Shown: positions 12,261-23,936 of the stretch, piece after piece
Layout: each line of letters opens with the position of its first letter
Position numbering within the stretch: the first letter of the stretch is position 1
Assembly: GCA_040954595.2 (NCBI GenBank)
Contig: CM082580.2
Location: forward strand, 2,294,001-2,358,000
Direction of reading: 5' to 3'
Origin: Balanoglossus misakiensis
Taxonomy: Eukaryota > Hemichordata
Length of the DNA: 64,000 nucleotides
Position numbers and translations under genes: made by a program
Notes under the pieces: generated by a model
What the model saw: the letters and a program-made list of their open reading frames with translations, nothing else
Told to the model about the DNA's origin: nothing
Databases searched by the model: none

Positions 12261-13495
12261 ATGGAGTATGATGAATTGCCTCAGCCTGGAGCTCCAAATA
12301 CTAGGGGAAAGCGCCCTCTAACAGCTGAGAAACAACTGCTGATGTTTCTGTGGTATTTAGGTAAGATTTATGTGTATATTATATTTAAACGTGTATGTAC
12401 ATGTATACGTTTATAGTCAGAATTTACACCTATTATCATGAAACCTATATTTATTTGTCTTCTGGCATACTGAGAACTTGTCTTTTTTGCTTGCTTTTAT
12501 TTTTATTCAATCATTCAAATGTAAAGTTTTTAAATCAATAATTGTTTACATTTTTTTATTTCTTTTTGAATTTTCATTGCATTTGACCTTTTGAGGATTA
12601 ATCTCAAATACAATTGCTGGTTTCCTCTGTTTACTTAAGAATTTATATTGACTACTTCTACAATTGAATGTATTTAATGGATAACTTCAACAAAAGTGAT
12701 TTTTTTTAGGGAATAATGAAACCTTCAGGTCGATTTCGGATCGCTTTGGAGTCTCGCGATCAACAGTTCACTTGTGCTGGTCGCGGATACTGAATATTGT
12801 CATTGAAAAGTTGGTGCCACGATACATTGTATGGCCACGTGGTGAAGATGTCCAGTCCACTGTTGAAGGCTTCAGTCACATTTCACACTTGCCATCTGTG
12901 CTGGGGGCTGTGGATGGGATGCATGTGCGCATAAAGGCACCTCTTAACCATTCAGCTTCTTACACAAACAGAAAAAAATTTCATTCAATAAATTTACAGG
13001 CGGTTTGTAATTCTCGACTGCTTTTTACAGATGTTTATGCTGGATGGCCTGGGAGTTGCCATGATGCGCGGGTTTGGAGGAACTCGCCACTCTCATAATG
13101 AAAATTTCCCACCCAACACCCATCTTGTTGGGGACAGCGCTTATCCATTGACATCATTTCTCATGACACCCTTCAAAAACTATGGACACCTAACTATGGC
13201 ACAAAGAATTTACAATATTGAACTAAGTAGAGCCAGGCAAGTAATTGAGAGGGCGTTTGGGCAACTGAATGGAAGGTTCCGAAAACTAAGGGATTTCTGT
13301 GCAGATGACATAGAGCTAGTTGTCAAGGGTACAGTTAGTGCCTGTGTCATGCACAACATCTGCTTGATGAATGATGAAGAGCTTCTTGAAGAGTTTCATG
13401 AGGATGATGTCAATGATGACATAATCATGCCCTTTAACAATGATGAAGTGGGTATCCAGCGACGAGCAGAATTGATGATGTTCCTCAATCAATAG
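12261..13495 (+). pseudogene. Harbinger (HARBI1-like) DDE transposase, one frameshift
   Basis: Exon 1 at 12261-12360 (MEYDELPQPGAPNTRG) splices (GTAAGA ... TTTTTTTAG) in phase to exon 2 from 12710. An HTH-like stretch (FRSISDRFGVSRSTVH) is followed by the DDE_Tnp_4 nuclease core: first Asp in GAVDGMHVRIK, the TDVYAGWPGSCHDARVWRNS motif, second Asp in LVGDSAYPL, and the catalytic Glu in QVIERAFGQLNGRF. A single-base shift near 13095 separates the first and second Asp. All catalytic residues are still present. The acidic tail (EEFHEDDVNDD) resembles other Harbinger proteins. The neighbouring Myb-like gene would supply terminal-repeat binding and nuclear import in an active element. Confidence 0.9.
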
Positions 13496-14194
13496 GAAAA
13501 TACAATAGCAGCTTGCTGGATTCCATAAATGAGGATAGTAAAAGGGCCAGTAGCTTCTGGGTTTATAATTCACGTCCTGATATAATATATAGCATAGAAG
13601 TCTTGTATTTCCTTGGCTTTAACAACAGTGTTACAATAAATCCAGTAGATCTGTTCATCTCACTCAAACTGAATAATCACACAATTGTATTTGGTGAAAT
13701 ATTTTTCTTTATTGAACAATCAGGCCAGTAGTTCTGAGATATACAATAGCTATTAAAATACTCAAGCACTCATTCCAAAGACTAACATAAGCAGTGTTTT
13801 AGTTAGAACACTATACAGTGAGGATATCACAGTTGTGGAACTAGGGCTTTTAGCTCAGCCTGAAATATTTGTTTCAAAGAAATATCATTTTAAAAATACA
13901 GAAAGAAAATGGGAACTAATTTGATATGACAACAAATTATTGGGAAATAAAATTAATTTGCTTATTACTTGTGCTCTGCACAATGTTTTGCCAGTATAGA
14001 ATTTTTTTTATATTGTTTGCCCTGCCTGGCAACTTTCATGTCTTGCCCACCTATATCAGAACATATCTCTAACTTTGGGAATTGTGATATATATGTCACA
14101 TCTTTTTTCTACTTTCTTGTGCATTGTAATAAAGTGCTTTCAAACCAACATATCTGTCTATGGACATTTTTCTTAAGTGGCACCACATCTGCTG

Positions 14195-14485
14195 TCCCCC
14201 AGTCTATACAATCTCCCTCAATTCAGACAATAAATAACTAGAATTATAATTCCACAAAAGTTTAAACTGTATAAATATTTCAAATAGTATTACAATAACA
14301 GTCAACATCTTACCAGTCTGATCAAGTACCTATTACTTTTGATTTCCAGTAATTTTTCTCTTGCTGTCCCTCAGTTTACACAATCTCCCCCAAGTAAGAT
14401 AATAAATAACTAGAATTATAATTCCACAAAAGTTTAAACTGTATAAATATTTCAAATAGTATTACAATAACAGTCAACATCTTAT
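14195..14485. repeat. 170-bp tandem duplication inside the Harbinger element
   Basis: The block beginning GCTGTCCC(C/T)CAGT and containing AATAAATAACTAGAATTATA and CAACATCTTA occurs twice, about 170 bp apart, with several substitutions. It is non-coding and lies between the two convergent transposon genes. Confidence 0.8.
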
Positions 14486-15460
14486 CACAATATCAGTCTG
14501 ATTGATTTGCAGTAATTTTGCTCAATTCATCTACAACAGCATGCTGAAACAGCCAGCAGTTTGTGAACACAGATTGTATACTTTTACTTTAATGAGTCAT
14601 TGACAATGCCCTATCTGAAATTGTGTGTCAACAACAGAGCTAAAAAAGTCACAATTTATCAATTAGTTTTGACAGCAGCTCTTTGTTATCATTGTGCATC
14701 TGTCTGAGCACCCCAATGACTTCTGTATTACTCTCCACTATCAATTCTTTCATTTCATCAACCATTCGTTTTCCCCGTTTCTTTCTTTTGGGTTGTATTT
14801 CTGGTTTATTTTTTGGTGCAACTGAGGAAACATTCCCCCCATTATCATCATGCTCATCATCATCATCATCAATTTCTGTCACTGTTACATTTTCACTATC
14901 TGTATGTGTACAAGCAGAAACAGGATTTTTACTGCCAACAGTGAACAAAGGTCTGACAGAAGGGTCATCTCCAATGACGCCAAACATTGCATCCTCATAT
15001 ATAAACTTACGTTTACCTGTACCAGTTTTATTTGAATACTGGATGTGATCTCTGTATTTTTTTCAGCGATTTCCATTTATCCATACATTTCTCATGAGTT
15101 GTATTTATGGAAAATGTGTTATTAATTTCATTAGATATTTTTACCCATACTGGTTTCTTTTTTTGGCACAATCAAGGTCTGTACTATTTTTCTTTACAAG
15201 ATCAATGAGAAAACGTATTTGGTCTTCTGACCAATCAAGCCTTTCTACAAAGGGACTCATTACAATACATGTATTGTTTTCTGATATGCTTGGCTGTGGC
15301 TTGCTTGGCGTACTACTACATTTCTGTTGCTGTTGAGCATTACTCTGCTGTTGTGCTATTTGCTGGCCATGTTCTACACTCTTCTCCAATTCAGTACTCT
15401 GCTGGGTTGTACTTTGTTGCTGCTGTTGTGATGTACTGTGCTGAGGTGATGGTGAGGTTA

Positions 15461-16265
15461 GGCTGCATTCACAAACACCTCTGGAGGGGGGGGCGGGAGA
15501 ATTCAAATTTTTTTACCGCTAATTTTCACATGCCCCCCTTCCGAACTGCCAATATTTTCAAATCCCCCCCTTCCGAACTGCCAAAATTTTGAAATCCCCC
15601 CCCCCCCATTTTCTTTCACAGAGCAAAACACATCACCTATCTATCTTGTAAAAAGAAAAACAGCGCTCCCATGAAAAGAATTTGAAGCTGATGTTTCCCC
15701 TCATCAGTGGGTATTAAAACTGAACATTGTTTTTATTTTTTAAGTACATATATTTGTATTCTGTGTTGGGAGACATTGTAAACCGAGAATTGAAGGGGGT
15801 GGGTTTGGGAGGGGGTGTCCCCCTCCCACGTAAGAAAATTTTCTAAAATACAGAGCTCAAAGTTGCATTTTAATGAACCCGGCAAAAGCAAATTAACTCA
15901 ACTACCGGTATGTTGGGGAGGACAAATTTAACCGTCACCGCTCAAAGTTATCATGGGGTGGGGCAAGTCCCCTGATCTGGGACACTAGATAAACCAGTCA
16001 ATGATTGAAAGGTGTTGATGAATGGAGGGGGTGGGTGTGGGAGGGGGTGTCCCCCTCCCACATTAGAAAATTTTGTAAAATAAAGGGCGCGAAACTGCAT
16101 TTTTGTGGACTCAAAATAAATATTTAGTCGTTAAAGTTTTCAAGTCCCCCCCTTTCAGTCCCTAAATTATTTCAAATCCCCCCCTTACATACCCTCAATT
16201 TTTTCAAATCCCCCCCCTCAATTCTCCTGCCCCCCCCCCCTCCAGAGGTGTTTGTGAATGCAGCC
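15461..16265. mobile_element. 805-bp MITE nested in the Myb-like gene, TTA target duplication
   Basis: The ends are inverted repeats of about 27 bp (GGCTGCATTCACAAACACCT ... and its complement) flanked on both sides by TTA (15458-15460 and 16266-16268). The interior is rich in C runs and G runs (CCCCCTCCC words) and is non-coding. Removing the element and one TTA joins the host frame exactly. The 3-bp TTA duplication fits a non-autonomous Harbinger-type element. Confidence 0.9.
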
Positions 16266-16856
16266 TTACTGTTCCTGATGCTGCAGGTGACTTCTTAGCC
16301 TCTGGTGTACTTGGTACACTCTCCACATGCAGATGAATTGGCTCTAGTACCGGCCCATCAGGCAATCCATCTATTATAGGTTGTAACAGGTTTGTATCTA
16401 ATAAAAATGATAGTAAAAGAAATATAAAGCCCATTAGCAACATTTATCAAAATGACCGATTGAGTTCCTTACTTTACTCAGTCTACTTTTTGTTTTCTAG
16501 CTTAAAGGGACACTAATTAACATTGAATTGTGAAAATGATACTACGATGTTCATGTTATGAATAAGGTGTTCTGATCAATATAATTGTTCTGAAATGTTC
16601 CTCAGAATTGTTTCTTTCGGTGTGTTTTTAGTGGCAGCGTGTCATTTTATGACAACCATATCTGCATTTAAAACAAGGGAAAAAAAGAAACGCGCATGAC
16701 TGCGTCATTTTTTAATCCACCGAAGTATGAAAAACATTTTATTTTATATTTATGTCCTTATAACTAAAAAGTTTAAATTACAATAAAATAACTGTGAAAA
16801 TAGAGGTAACAATGCATAAAGCAATGGAGTTCAAATGTAGTTGCATATAACATGCA

Positions 16857-17280
16857 CTGTAGATACACGACTGCAGCCCATAGTTTTTCCCATTATTTAC
16901 TTAGGCAAAAAAAAAGATAGTGTGGTTCCTGACCTACCCTAATTTTTACCTACCAGCCCTAAACTTTTTACAGTCAAAGAAACGCGGAAGTTAGTAATTA
17001 TTGTAATTTACATGTAAATTAGCATGAAATTATAACAAAATTACGAAATCTCGAGCAGGTGTTATAAATGACATCTATGAAGGAACTGATCAGAGCTGTA
17101 TCAATATTTTGGATGCCTTCAAAACACGCAAAACGAATAAAAAAATGAAAAATAAAGATTTCCCGGCCTACCTACCCTATTTTTGAAAAACATGTTATCG
17201 GGAACCAAACATTTTTTTCAACCAGAAAAATCGTTGGGGAAATAACGAGCTGCAGTCCTGCATCTACTGCAGACGACAAC
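16857..17280. mobile_element. diverged foldback MITE inside the Harbinger element
   Basis: The two ends are imperfect inverted repeats: GTAGATACACGACTGCAG at the left against GTAGATGCAGGACTGCAG on the complement of the right. Similar GTGGTTCCTGACCTACCC and TTTGGTTCCCGATAAC blocks lie inside. No clear target duplication could be fixed, and the boundaries are approximate. Confidence 0.55.
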
Positions 17281-18023
17281 GGGGACACAGCTTCATCATT
17301 TCATGTATCACTATATTCCATAGGGAATTGACGGTAGTCCAACCTAAACTATCAGCTTCTATTGCTGTACGTAAATGTGCAAATGGAAGCTAGTACAGTA
17401 AGAATGACAAAACCGCGAAATAAATATCATCAAAACTTCGTCAAATTACGACATTTTGCGCAATAGCAAATACGCATACACCGCATACGTCTTATTCAAG
17501 TTGTTGTCAACTGAATTCAAAATAATGCCATTATTGGCAATTTTGCTTCGTTTTAGGGGTAAAAAATTTCAAAAAATAAAGCACTCGTTAATGACTTACT
17601 TTTCATAACCACTTCCAGCTTTGAAGCAGGTGTTACAAAAGTAATTTTTCGGCCTTTGTTGATCGCTGTAAAAGTTGCTGTTTTGTCGTCTGCCATTTTT
17701 TCCCCGGGGAGATCCAATCTCCCCTTGCTCGAGAGCAGGGGCAGGAAAAACTCCCCCGAGGTACCCCGAAAATGACGTCATGGGATAATCGAACGGAACC
17801 GATGTTACCTTGGGTCACCCGAGGGCGCCTCGAGGCGGATAATCGAACGCACCCCAGGTGTAACGATGTACACGCTTAAAATTCGAATACAGAGTGCGCG
17901 TGCCACACAAACAGACGTTGACGTGAAGCCAAACTCTTTTCCACGTGAACGTCTAACGCGAACGCGAACGTGGGTTCTCCGCGTCCACGTTCACGTAAAA
18001 ACGTGTAGCCGAACCTGTCTATT

Positions 18024-19153
18024 ATGAAAATTGGTACGGCGAGCAAAATCTGTTACGCAGCCTTGGCAGTAACAACTATTGGTTTCATCTTGACGTTTAC
18101 AGTTCTGCATATCAACGAGTACAATTTAAATAGCCAGCCAGCATCACATTTGAAAAAGAATGCTACGAGCGTCAGTAGACCTTTGGACACCCTGAAAAGC
18201 TACCAGTTAAACACAACATCATACTACAGGGAGAAATTCGATGGTTTATGTTATGTTAACGACGGAGAGTCTTTCACAGTGGTAGAAGAAGTGAGTGAGG
18301 CTGAACTTCAAAGACGTGGTTGTGAACGCCGCCTGCCACAAGCACTTCTGGTTGGTGTCAAGAAATGTGGAACTAACGCACTCAGATTTTATTTAAACAT
18401 TCTCCCAGACATAGCGATGCCTCAGGCAACCAAAGAAGTTCACTTTTTCGATCGGCACCATGGTTTCGGACTGACATGGTATAGAAGCCGAATGCCCTAC
18501 AGTGCAACTGCTGAAATGGTTAATATTGAGAAAACTCCTACATATTTTGTTTTCCCCCAAAATGGTAAACGACGAACTGTCACCCAAAATGAAAATAATG
18601 GTTATTGTCTGTGATCCTGTGAGACGTGCAGTTTCGGACTTCCAACATGAATACCATGCAGTGCATAATAATGAATCCCTGCGAAATCGCCGAAACATTC
18701 GAAGAATCTCTTTTGGAGCCCAAAAAATCCGACATCGTCAACTGTTACAATGAACTAGTAGACACTGGTATTTATGTGAAACATATTGTGCGATGGTTGG
18801 ATTACTTTCCCCGGGAACATATTCATATCGTCGACGGTGGAAAACTCAAGTCGTCGCCAGTTGCAGAGTTACAGAAAGTGGAAGATTTCCTACAAATAAG
18901 ACCTTTTTTTGACGAGCGCCATTTTCACTTTAATCAGACAAGAGGTCGCTGGTGTCTAAGATATCCATTTGACATGTGTACTGGTAGCGGCCAGAAGCAT
19001 CCACGCGTTGATGATAAGGTTATTAGGGTTCTAAGCGAATTCTTTTCACCCTACAATCGCCATCTGAGTGATGTTCTTCGTCAAAATTTCTCGTGGGTTA
19101 ATGACACGCAGATGCTGCCATCTTGGAAGATGAACAACAAAAAATCAGTCTAA
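18024..19153 (+). CDS. heparan sulfate 3-O-sulfotransferase-like, type II membrane protein, two frame breaks
   Basis: An intronless reading of about 375 codons in three successive frames, with shifts near 18560 (by a C run) and near 18680. A short cytoplasmic tail and one membrane segment (residues ~9-30, AALAVTTIGFILTFTVL) place it in the Golgi lumen. The HS3ST signatures follow in order: LLVGVKKCGTNALRFYL (PAPS 5'-phosphate loop), KEVHFFDRHHGFGLTWY with the catalytic Glu, NIEKTPTYF, KIMVIVCDPVRRAVSDF (3'-phosphate loop), YVKHIVRWLDYFPREHIHIVDG, FHFNQTRGRWCL, and the Cys-containing CTGSGQKHPRVDD loop. Such enzymes transfer sulfate to the 3-OH of glucosamine in heparan sulfate. The loop Lys-Lys-Cys replaces the usual Lys-Gly-Gly. 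Two shifts in a well-conserved protein suggest a recent pseudogene or assembly errors. Confidence 0.85.
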
Positions 19154-20335
19154 ACGTGACTAAATTTAAAGGCAAAGTGATAAACAAAAGATTGGCAAGT
19201 TTGGATATTATTATATGGATAATATAATACATTATAATTATGCGGATATTCATCAAGACTATCAATTTGCATTTAAACTTGAAGATGGCATAATCCTGTG
19301 TTGATTCAGAGATGGTGAAACTACGTTCTCATTTCAATGAATATGTTCACTTATTATATGAATTTTGCATGTGCATAATGTTCACTGCAAACGGGATGTA
19401 CGGTATTTGTAAACGTTTCTCCTGTAATTTGGGGCAGCCACATAGAAAACCCACAAAAGCTATTGAAGTAATCTAATCAGTGAATCTTTACCACTATTTG
19501 CGAGTTACATACGCATTATACAAGCGCACTTCGGGTCACAATATTCACAATGGGTTTGTCGGAAGAGTATAACAATTGGATATAATATTGGTTTATTTGT
19601 TAAAGGTTTCGTGCGGGGACATTTTACATATAATTCATAGTAGTCTTTGTTATGAGCTTTAATTGTTTTGAATTTGCTCTGTGGTGTGACTTTTCTGTTT
19701 ATAAACCTACCATAGGTACTGTTACTACCGTTCAAGAAGACACTCAACCGTTCAGGTTGTATCAAAATTATTATACATCTGCATGTGCACGTGGCCAGAC
19801 TCTTTCTTCTCTTGGAACAATATATTGTTACGATCTGTATAAAGGTCAAATACGATTTCAAGGGTTAATTAAGCCAGAGCTCGGGAATGTCAATGTTTGA
19901 TAGTATTTGATTTTATGTATTTGAAGTAGATAGGGAGAGCGGGTGTTTAACTGACTGCTCTGATTCCCAATCATCACCGAACTGACTTTGTTATATAACA
20001 CTTTATGTAAATTGGTACGTATAGAGTTGACTGATGTCCAATGAAATTGTAACACATTGTATTTGTGATATTTTACATTATTAACCACGCCTTGAGAAAA
20101 GTAATTATAAGAGAACTTTGTTTCCAAAGTTAGGAAGAAATAATCTAACGGGAGATGGGAGTACCTCAGGCTACTGAGTTCGTTCCCTTCCTCATGTACT
20201 TTACTGGGCGTATTTGATGTACTATATAATTCCGGACAATAAATGAACGTGAATCAGATACGTGTCTCCGTGGATCACTGTTCTCGTCAGAGCCCGATAC
20301 CTCATCGCTACAGATTCCCCAATGCATGAACATCA
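19154..20335. other. no assignable gene
   Basis: AT-rich downstream of the sulfotransferase. A minus-strand frame at 19861-19505 (118 codons) contains SVFLNGSNSTYGRFINRKV but matches no family I know. It could be part of an old repeat. Confidence 0.35.
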
Positions 20336-20911
20336 TGAGAAACCAACCGTAATAATATGTGCTATTGCACTGCGTCCGGCATAATAATAGTGACTCACAA
20401 CACACAAGACAACAAATAAGCCCTTGTTCAGTTTGAGTGAAATGTTGCCTCTTCCAGGAAGAAATGCTTCCAGGTGCACATATTTGGTTCGGCCATATTT
20501 GTCTGTAATCTGCACTAGGCTTGACCTTGGTTGGGGTTTCATTTCAACCTCGTACACGGCTTCGCCTGAGTTTTTTACATTTTTTCAACGAACCAGAAAT
20601 TCCCTGAAGCACCTTGCTGACGTACAATGTCTACCACTAGAATAACTTTAACTTTACATGTTTCTAGACAAAATGAAAGAAAACTGTTTCTTACATTAGA
20701 AGACAATTGCAGTTGGCATCCAGGAGACAACGCATCCTCAATTTCCGTTCATTCGCTTTCCATAACCGATGGTTTAAGTGCAGTATCCTCAATGAGGCTA
20801 CAAAATTCTTGAAAAACACAGTTCATATCGTCATACCTTCACTTTCACTTGGCTGTCGGAAATTGCTCCGTGTAATGAACAGGTCGCTGCTGTCACCACG
20901 TTCGGCCATGT
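20336..20911 (-). CDS. candidate short gene of unknown function (fragmented)
   Basis: On the minus strand an ATG at 20911 in good context opens MAERGDSSDLFITRSNFRQ and ends at a GTATGA donor near 20845. Downstream, further open stretches look protein-like: LSPGCQLQLSSNVRN, ETCKVKVILVVDIVRQQ with GASGNFWFVEK, then, after a possible AACTCAG acceptor, YEVEMKPQPRSSLVQ, DKYGRTKYVHLEAFLPGRGN. They cannot be joined into one frame with clear introns, and I recognise no domain. It may be a decayed gene, the start of a transposon protein, or chance. Confidence 0.3.
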
Positions 20912-23788
20912 TATTCGTAGGTCAACGACTGAGGCTCAAATGACGGAAGCAGCACTTCACTGACCATCTGGCAAATGAACTGGCTGGCAACTAACGAATC
21001 AATATCGGTCATTCATCAGGTGCATTTTGTGTAGCTTGTGATTGGTTGATATGATTGAGAAGTTGATTAGCATACTCACATTAACAGATGCTGTCTTAAT
21101 GCTGTGTTGTGAGCTGGACAATTTATCCGTGTCGTGCAACCGTTCAGATTGAACTGTATGGGACTAGATTTGGTCATGTACTTCACATTAAATGTTATTC
21201 TACATATATTAAAGGTGTCGGCATGCATGCACTTAACTACAAAACATCTTGATATTGAGTTCACCTTATATTTTGACATGTACTTTCTATTGACTTAATG
21301 TCCAATGGTATGCACTTTAAAGATTGAATTTATCGATTTCTGAATATCTAATTGTTGCACATGAGGGTATAAATAAATGTTCCATTGAAAATAACTACTA
21401 CTACGACCAGTACTAAATTATGTATGGTACAGTTTTCCTAAAGGTTTGTATTTTTCTGTTGAGATAATACATATTGAAAACTGTACACTTTGATTGGAAT
21501 ATTTGTTTGAAAGCTGGCTTCGCGTATGTCACAAGCTATAACGAAATCTCCGGTATCTCAGCAACTGCCGTGTTTTATGTCGGCTGCCTTGTGTTCATTT
21601 TACTTACGCCGGGCTGATCAAAGATTCATTATGCGTATTTCACTGTAACACATATGACTGTAATCCACGCCAGAACTCTGCTCCAATTGGTGGGCGTACA
21701 AAGATGGGAGCTCACGACCCCACACCCCACCCCCACCCCGATTGGACTGGCGTTTACAAAAAGAATGTGTTTTAAGGGTATTTAGAGCATGCTAAGTTTG
21801 GTATTAGAAGATTGAAATGACATTAGAATCGTTAAGAGCAGGATAATACTTTGGTATGGTGAGGCTCGCAAATAGGTTCTTCCTATATACGATTGCTGAA
21901 AATTGCAAACATAAAAAAAATTGTGTGAAAGCACCTGAAAAATATTTACAGAAATAAACCCAATGCATTTGCCAAATTGGTGCTAAAATTTCTGGCAGGG
22001 ATATTCAAATATCAAATTCAATTCGACTAAACTATCATAATTATTCATAGACTGCTCTTTGATAAGAAACTTCACATTCCACCAAATTGGTCATTCCAGA
22101 ACATCAGTGATGAAGAAAAGGCACTTTGTGTTATCTTAACAATCAAATGTACCATGTACCTATTTCCAATTAGACAACACATTATTTTTAGATAAAAATA
22201 TATTTTTGTTTCGTTAAACTAAATGTTCAATCTTTGCATTAATGAACACAGAGTTCATTCGTCATTACAACATGTTTCATGGTGATTTTCATATACTATT
22301 TTTGAGACAAACTTTTGAAAAATATAACCTACAAGTCTTATGAAATGTAATGTATAGCATTCTAGTGTAGTACCATTATAAAAATAACTAGTTTTAATTA
22401 TTCTTAAATATGCATATTGATGGTAAAAGCTTTGAACGTTGGTAACTGTTAACTACAAAAAGGACTTTTTCGAGAAATGTTTACCAGTATTCAACATGAT
22501 CATTCACATGGAATTTCATGAGACTGTGTCATCTGGATTTGGTTCAAATCAGAGATTTGCATATTTCTCTTCTGTCTGGGGATGCAAGAAGCAGCCACCA
22601 TTAGTAATGGGACTGGCATATCATGTGATGAGCTTGTGGACATCATTGTGGTGATGTGAAGCTCCACTTCCTCGTTTGAGTCTTGCTTTGGCTGGTGTTT
22701 TGCTGATGGGAAAAAAAAATTCGAGGTAAAATTAATTCTCAGGTAGAGGCAGCAGATTGCCCACTCTAAGTGCGCGTGACAAGCAGCGTCATAATTCTGG
22801 GACGCACGCCTGTAAGATCCATCACGCCCGAACAGCCCTTCGAGCTCAGCGCCCCTGTAGCTGTAGACCAGCTATTGCAAATCACACCATTTTGCAGCTA
22901 AAACGCAGAAATCACGCAGAAAAATCCAATCCTAAATTTGACAGTCACCATGCTTGTAGCTGCTTCTGGGCAGGACATGATGTGCCCTATATATGCAATT
23001 TTGCTAATTTTAAGAGACAAGAACTGTACGACTCTTCCACCACCAGTTTTCCTATAGATTTTTACATGCAAAAAAACACATGCGAAAATATTTCTCACAA
23101 AAAGCTAAATTTGTACATAAACTAGGCCCTGTTGACAGGCTTGTGAGTGCGACAACACTGTGGTTGATATATAGAGCAAAACGATCCTTTAAAAACAGCC
23201 CCAAATTACAGCTTTTATGTAGGCATAGCTAAGCTTGTTTAACATCAGATGTTGCTACAAAAACAGAGAGTAATCAGGGGTTTTAGGAGTACTTTCCATG
23301 TAACAGCTTTAGTTTGACCCTAATGATGAGGTGCAAAGGTGGAAAAACGGTGGTAGAAGGACTTTTTTGCAGCAGCTTTCTTTTCATCTTAGTTTAAAGG
23401 AATAAGCTTTGCAAAGTAAAATAATCCATCATACTTTGTGAGTGGCTTAGTGCTCTCTTTCTATGTCTCTTCATTTCCAACTACAAGAGAATAATTAAAA
23501 CAGATCATCACAACAACGGAGTGGAGAACAAATCATAACAATGGCTCTCACTGGAGGACAAATGTTTCCAATCCTGACAACAAATTGTATACATGTCAAT
23601 AGACGTGAACCAGGTATCACAACTCAAACCCAGTCTGTCTTTCTTGAAACCATAACAATTTTCCCGACCAATTCTTTCTCATAGAGAATGTTATATTTTG
23701 GTAGATACTATCCCATTCTATCATCAAACACGGGCAGTTAAAAGTTAGGTTACAGAACATCTTTAAATTTAAACCATGAAATTCCTAC
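20912..23788. other. no recognisable gene
   Basis: AT-rich DNA without frames of convincing composition on either strand. A short C-rich run (CCCCACCCCCACCCC) lies near 21725. No RNA gene was recognised. Confidence 0.45.
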
Positions 23789-23936
23789 CTGCCATCGCTT
23801 TGGTTGCTTCTTTGACTTCTTGGGCCAAAGCAGCTCTGACGGTCAACAACTCTTCTCGTCTATGTTTGTCCTCCCCAATCTTCCCTTTGACAGCCACTAC
23901 TTCTTCCTCCTTGTCCATCTTGTACCAATCAGACAT
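23789..23936 (-). CDS. isolated coding exon, charged helical N-terminus, unrecognised
   Basis: The minus strand shows TTTTACAG, one base, then ATG at 23936, 49 codons and a GTAGGA donor at 23788. The peptide (MSDWYKMDKEEEVVAVKGKI ... REELLTVRAALAQEVKEATKAM) is highly charged and predicted helical, probably coiled coil, with codon use unlike the surrounding AT-rich DNA. The acceptor just before the ATG suggests that an upstream 5'-UTR exon exists. Downstream exons were not found within the window. Confidence 0.5.

Larger units (their letters stand above)
14649..17696 (-). pseudogene. Harbinger Myb/SANT-like DNA-binding protein, interrupted by a MITE
   Basis: Exon 1 is 17696-17600 (MADDKTATFTAINKGRKITF), with a GTAAGT donor; exon 2 starts at 16397 (NTNLLQPIIDGLPDGPVL) in matching phase. 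At 16269 the frame is cut by a nested MITE and resumes at 15460: ASGTV before the insert, TSPSPQHS after it. A Gln-rich linker leads to a trihelix/Myb-like domain (LDWSEDQIRFLIDLVKK ... WVKISNEINNTF ... KCMDKWKSLKK), then a basic patch and a C-terminal helix (MHNDNKELLSKLIDKL). Besides the insertion, small frame breaks lie near 15150 and 15050. In active Harbinger elements this protein binds the transposon ends with the nuclease. Confidence 0.85.
11526..17850. mobile_element. PIF/Harbinger DNA transposon, complete ends, 6.3 kb
   Basis: Both ends carry the 13-bp inverted repeat GCGTTCGATTATC (11526-11538) / GATAATCGAACGC (17838-17850), flanked on both sides by the trinucleotide ACC (11523-11525, 17851-17853), a 3-bp target duplication as expected for this superfamily. 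Inside are the two standard Harbinger genes in convergent orientation: a HARBI1-like nuclease (+, 12261-13495) and a Myb/SANT-like DNA-binding protein (-, 17696-14649). Both subterminal regions hold the palindrome TGACGTCATGGG (near 11559 and 17774). Both genes are broken, so the copy cannot act on its own. Confidence 0.85.

Noticed and set aside
13845-13870. TTAGCTCAGCCTG, resembling a tRNA A box
   Set aside because: No B box or cloverleaf downstream; it lies in non-coding Harbinger DNA.
22439-23125. Frames of 71 and 122 codons in the 22.4-23.1 kb spacer
   Set aside because: Biased composition, no recognisable domain, no splice partners.
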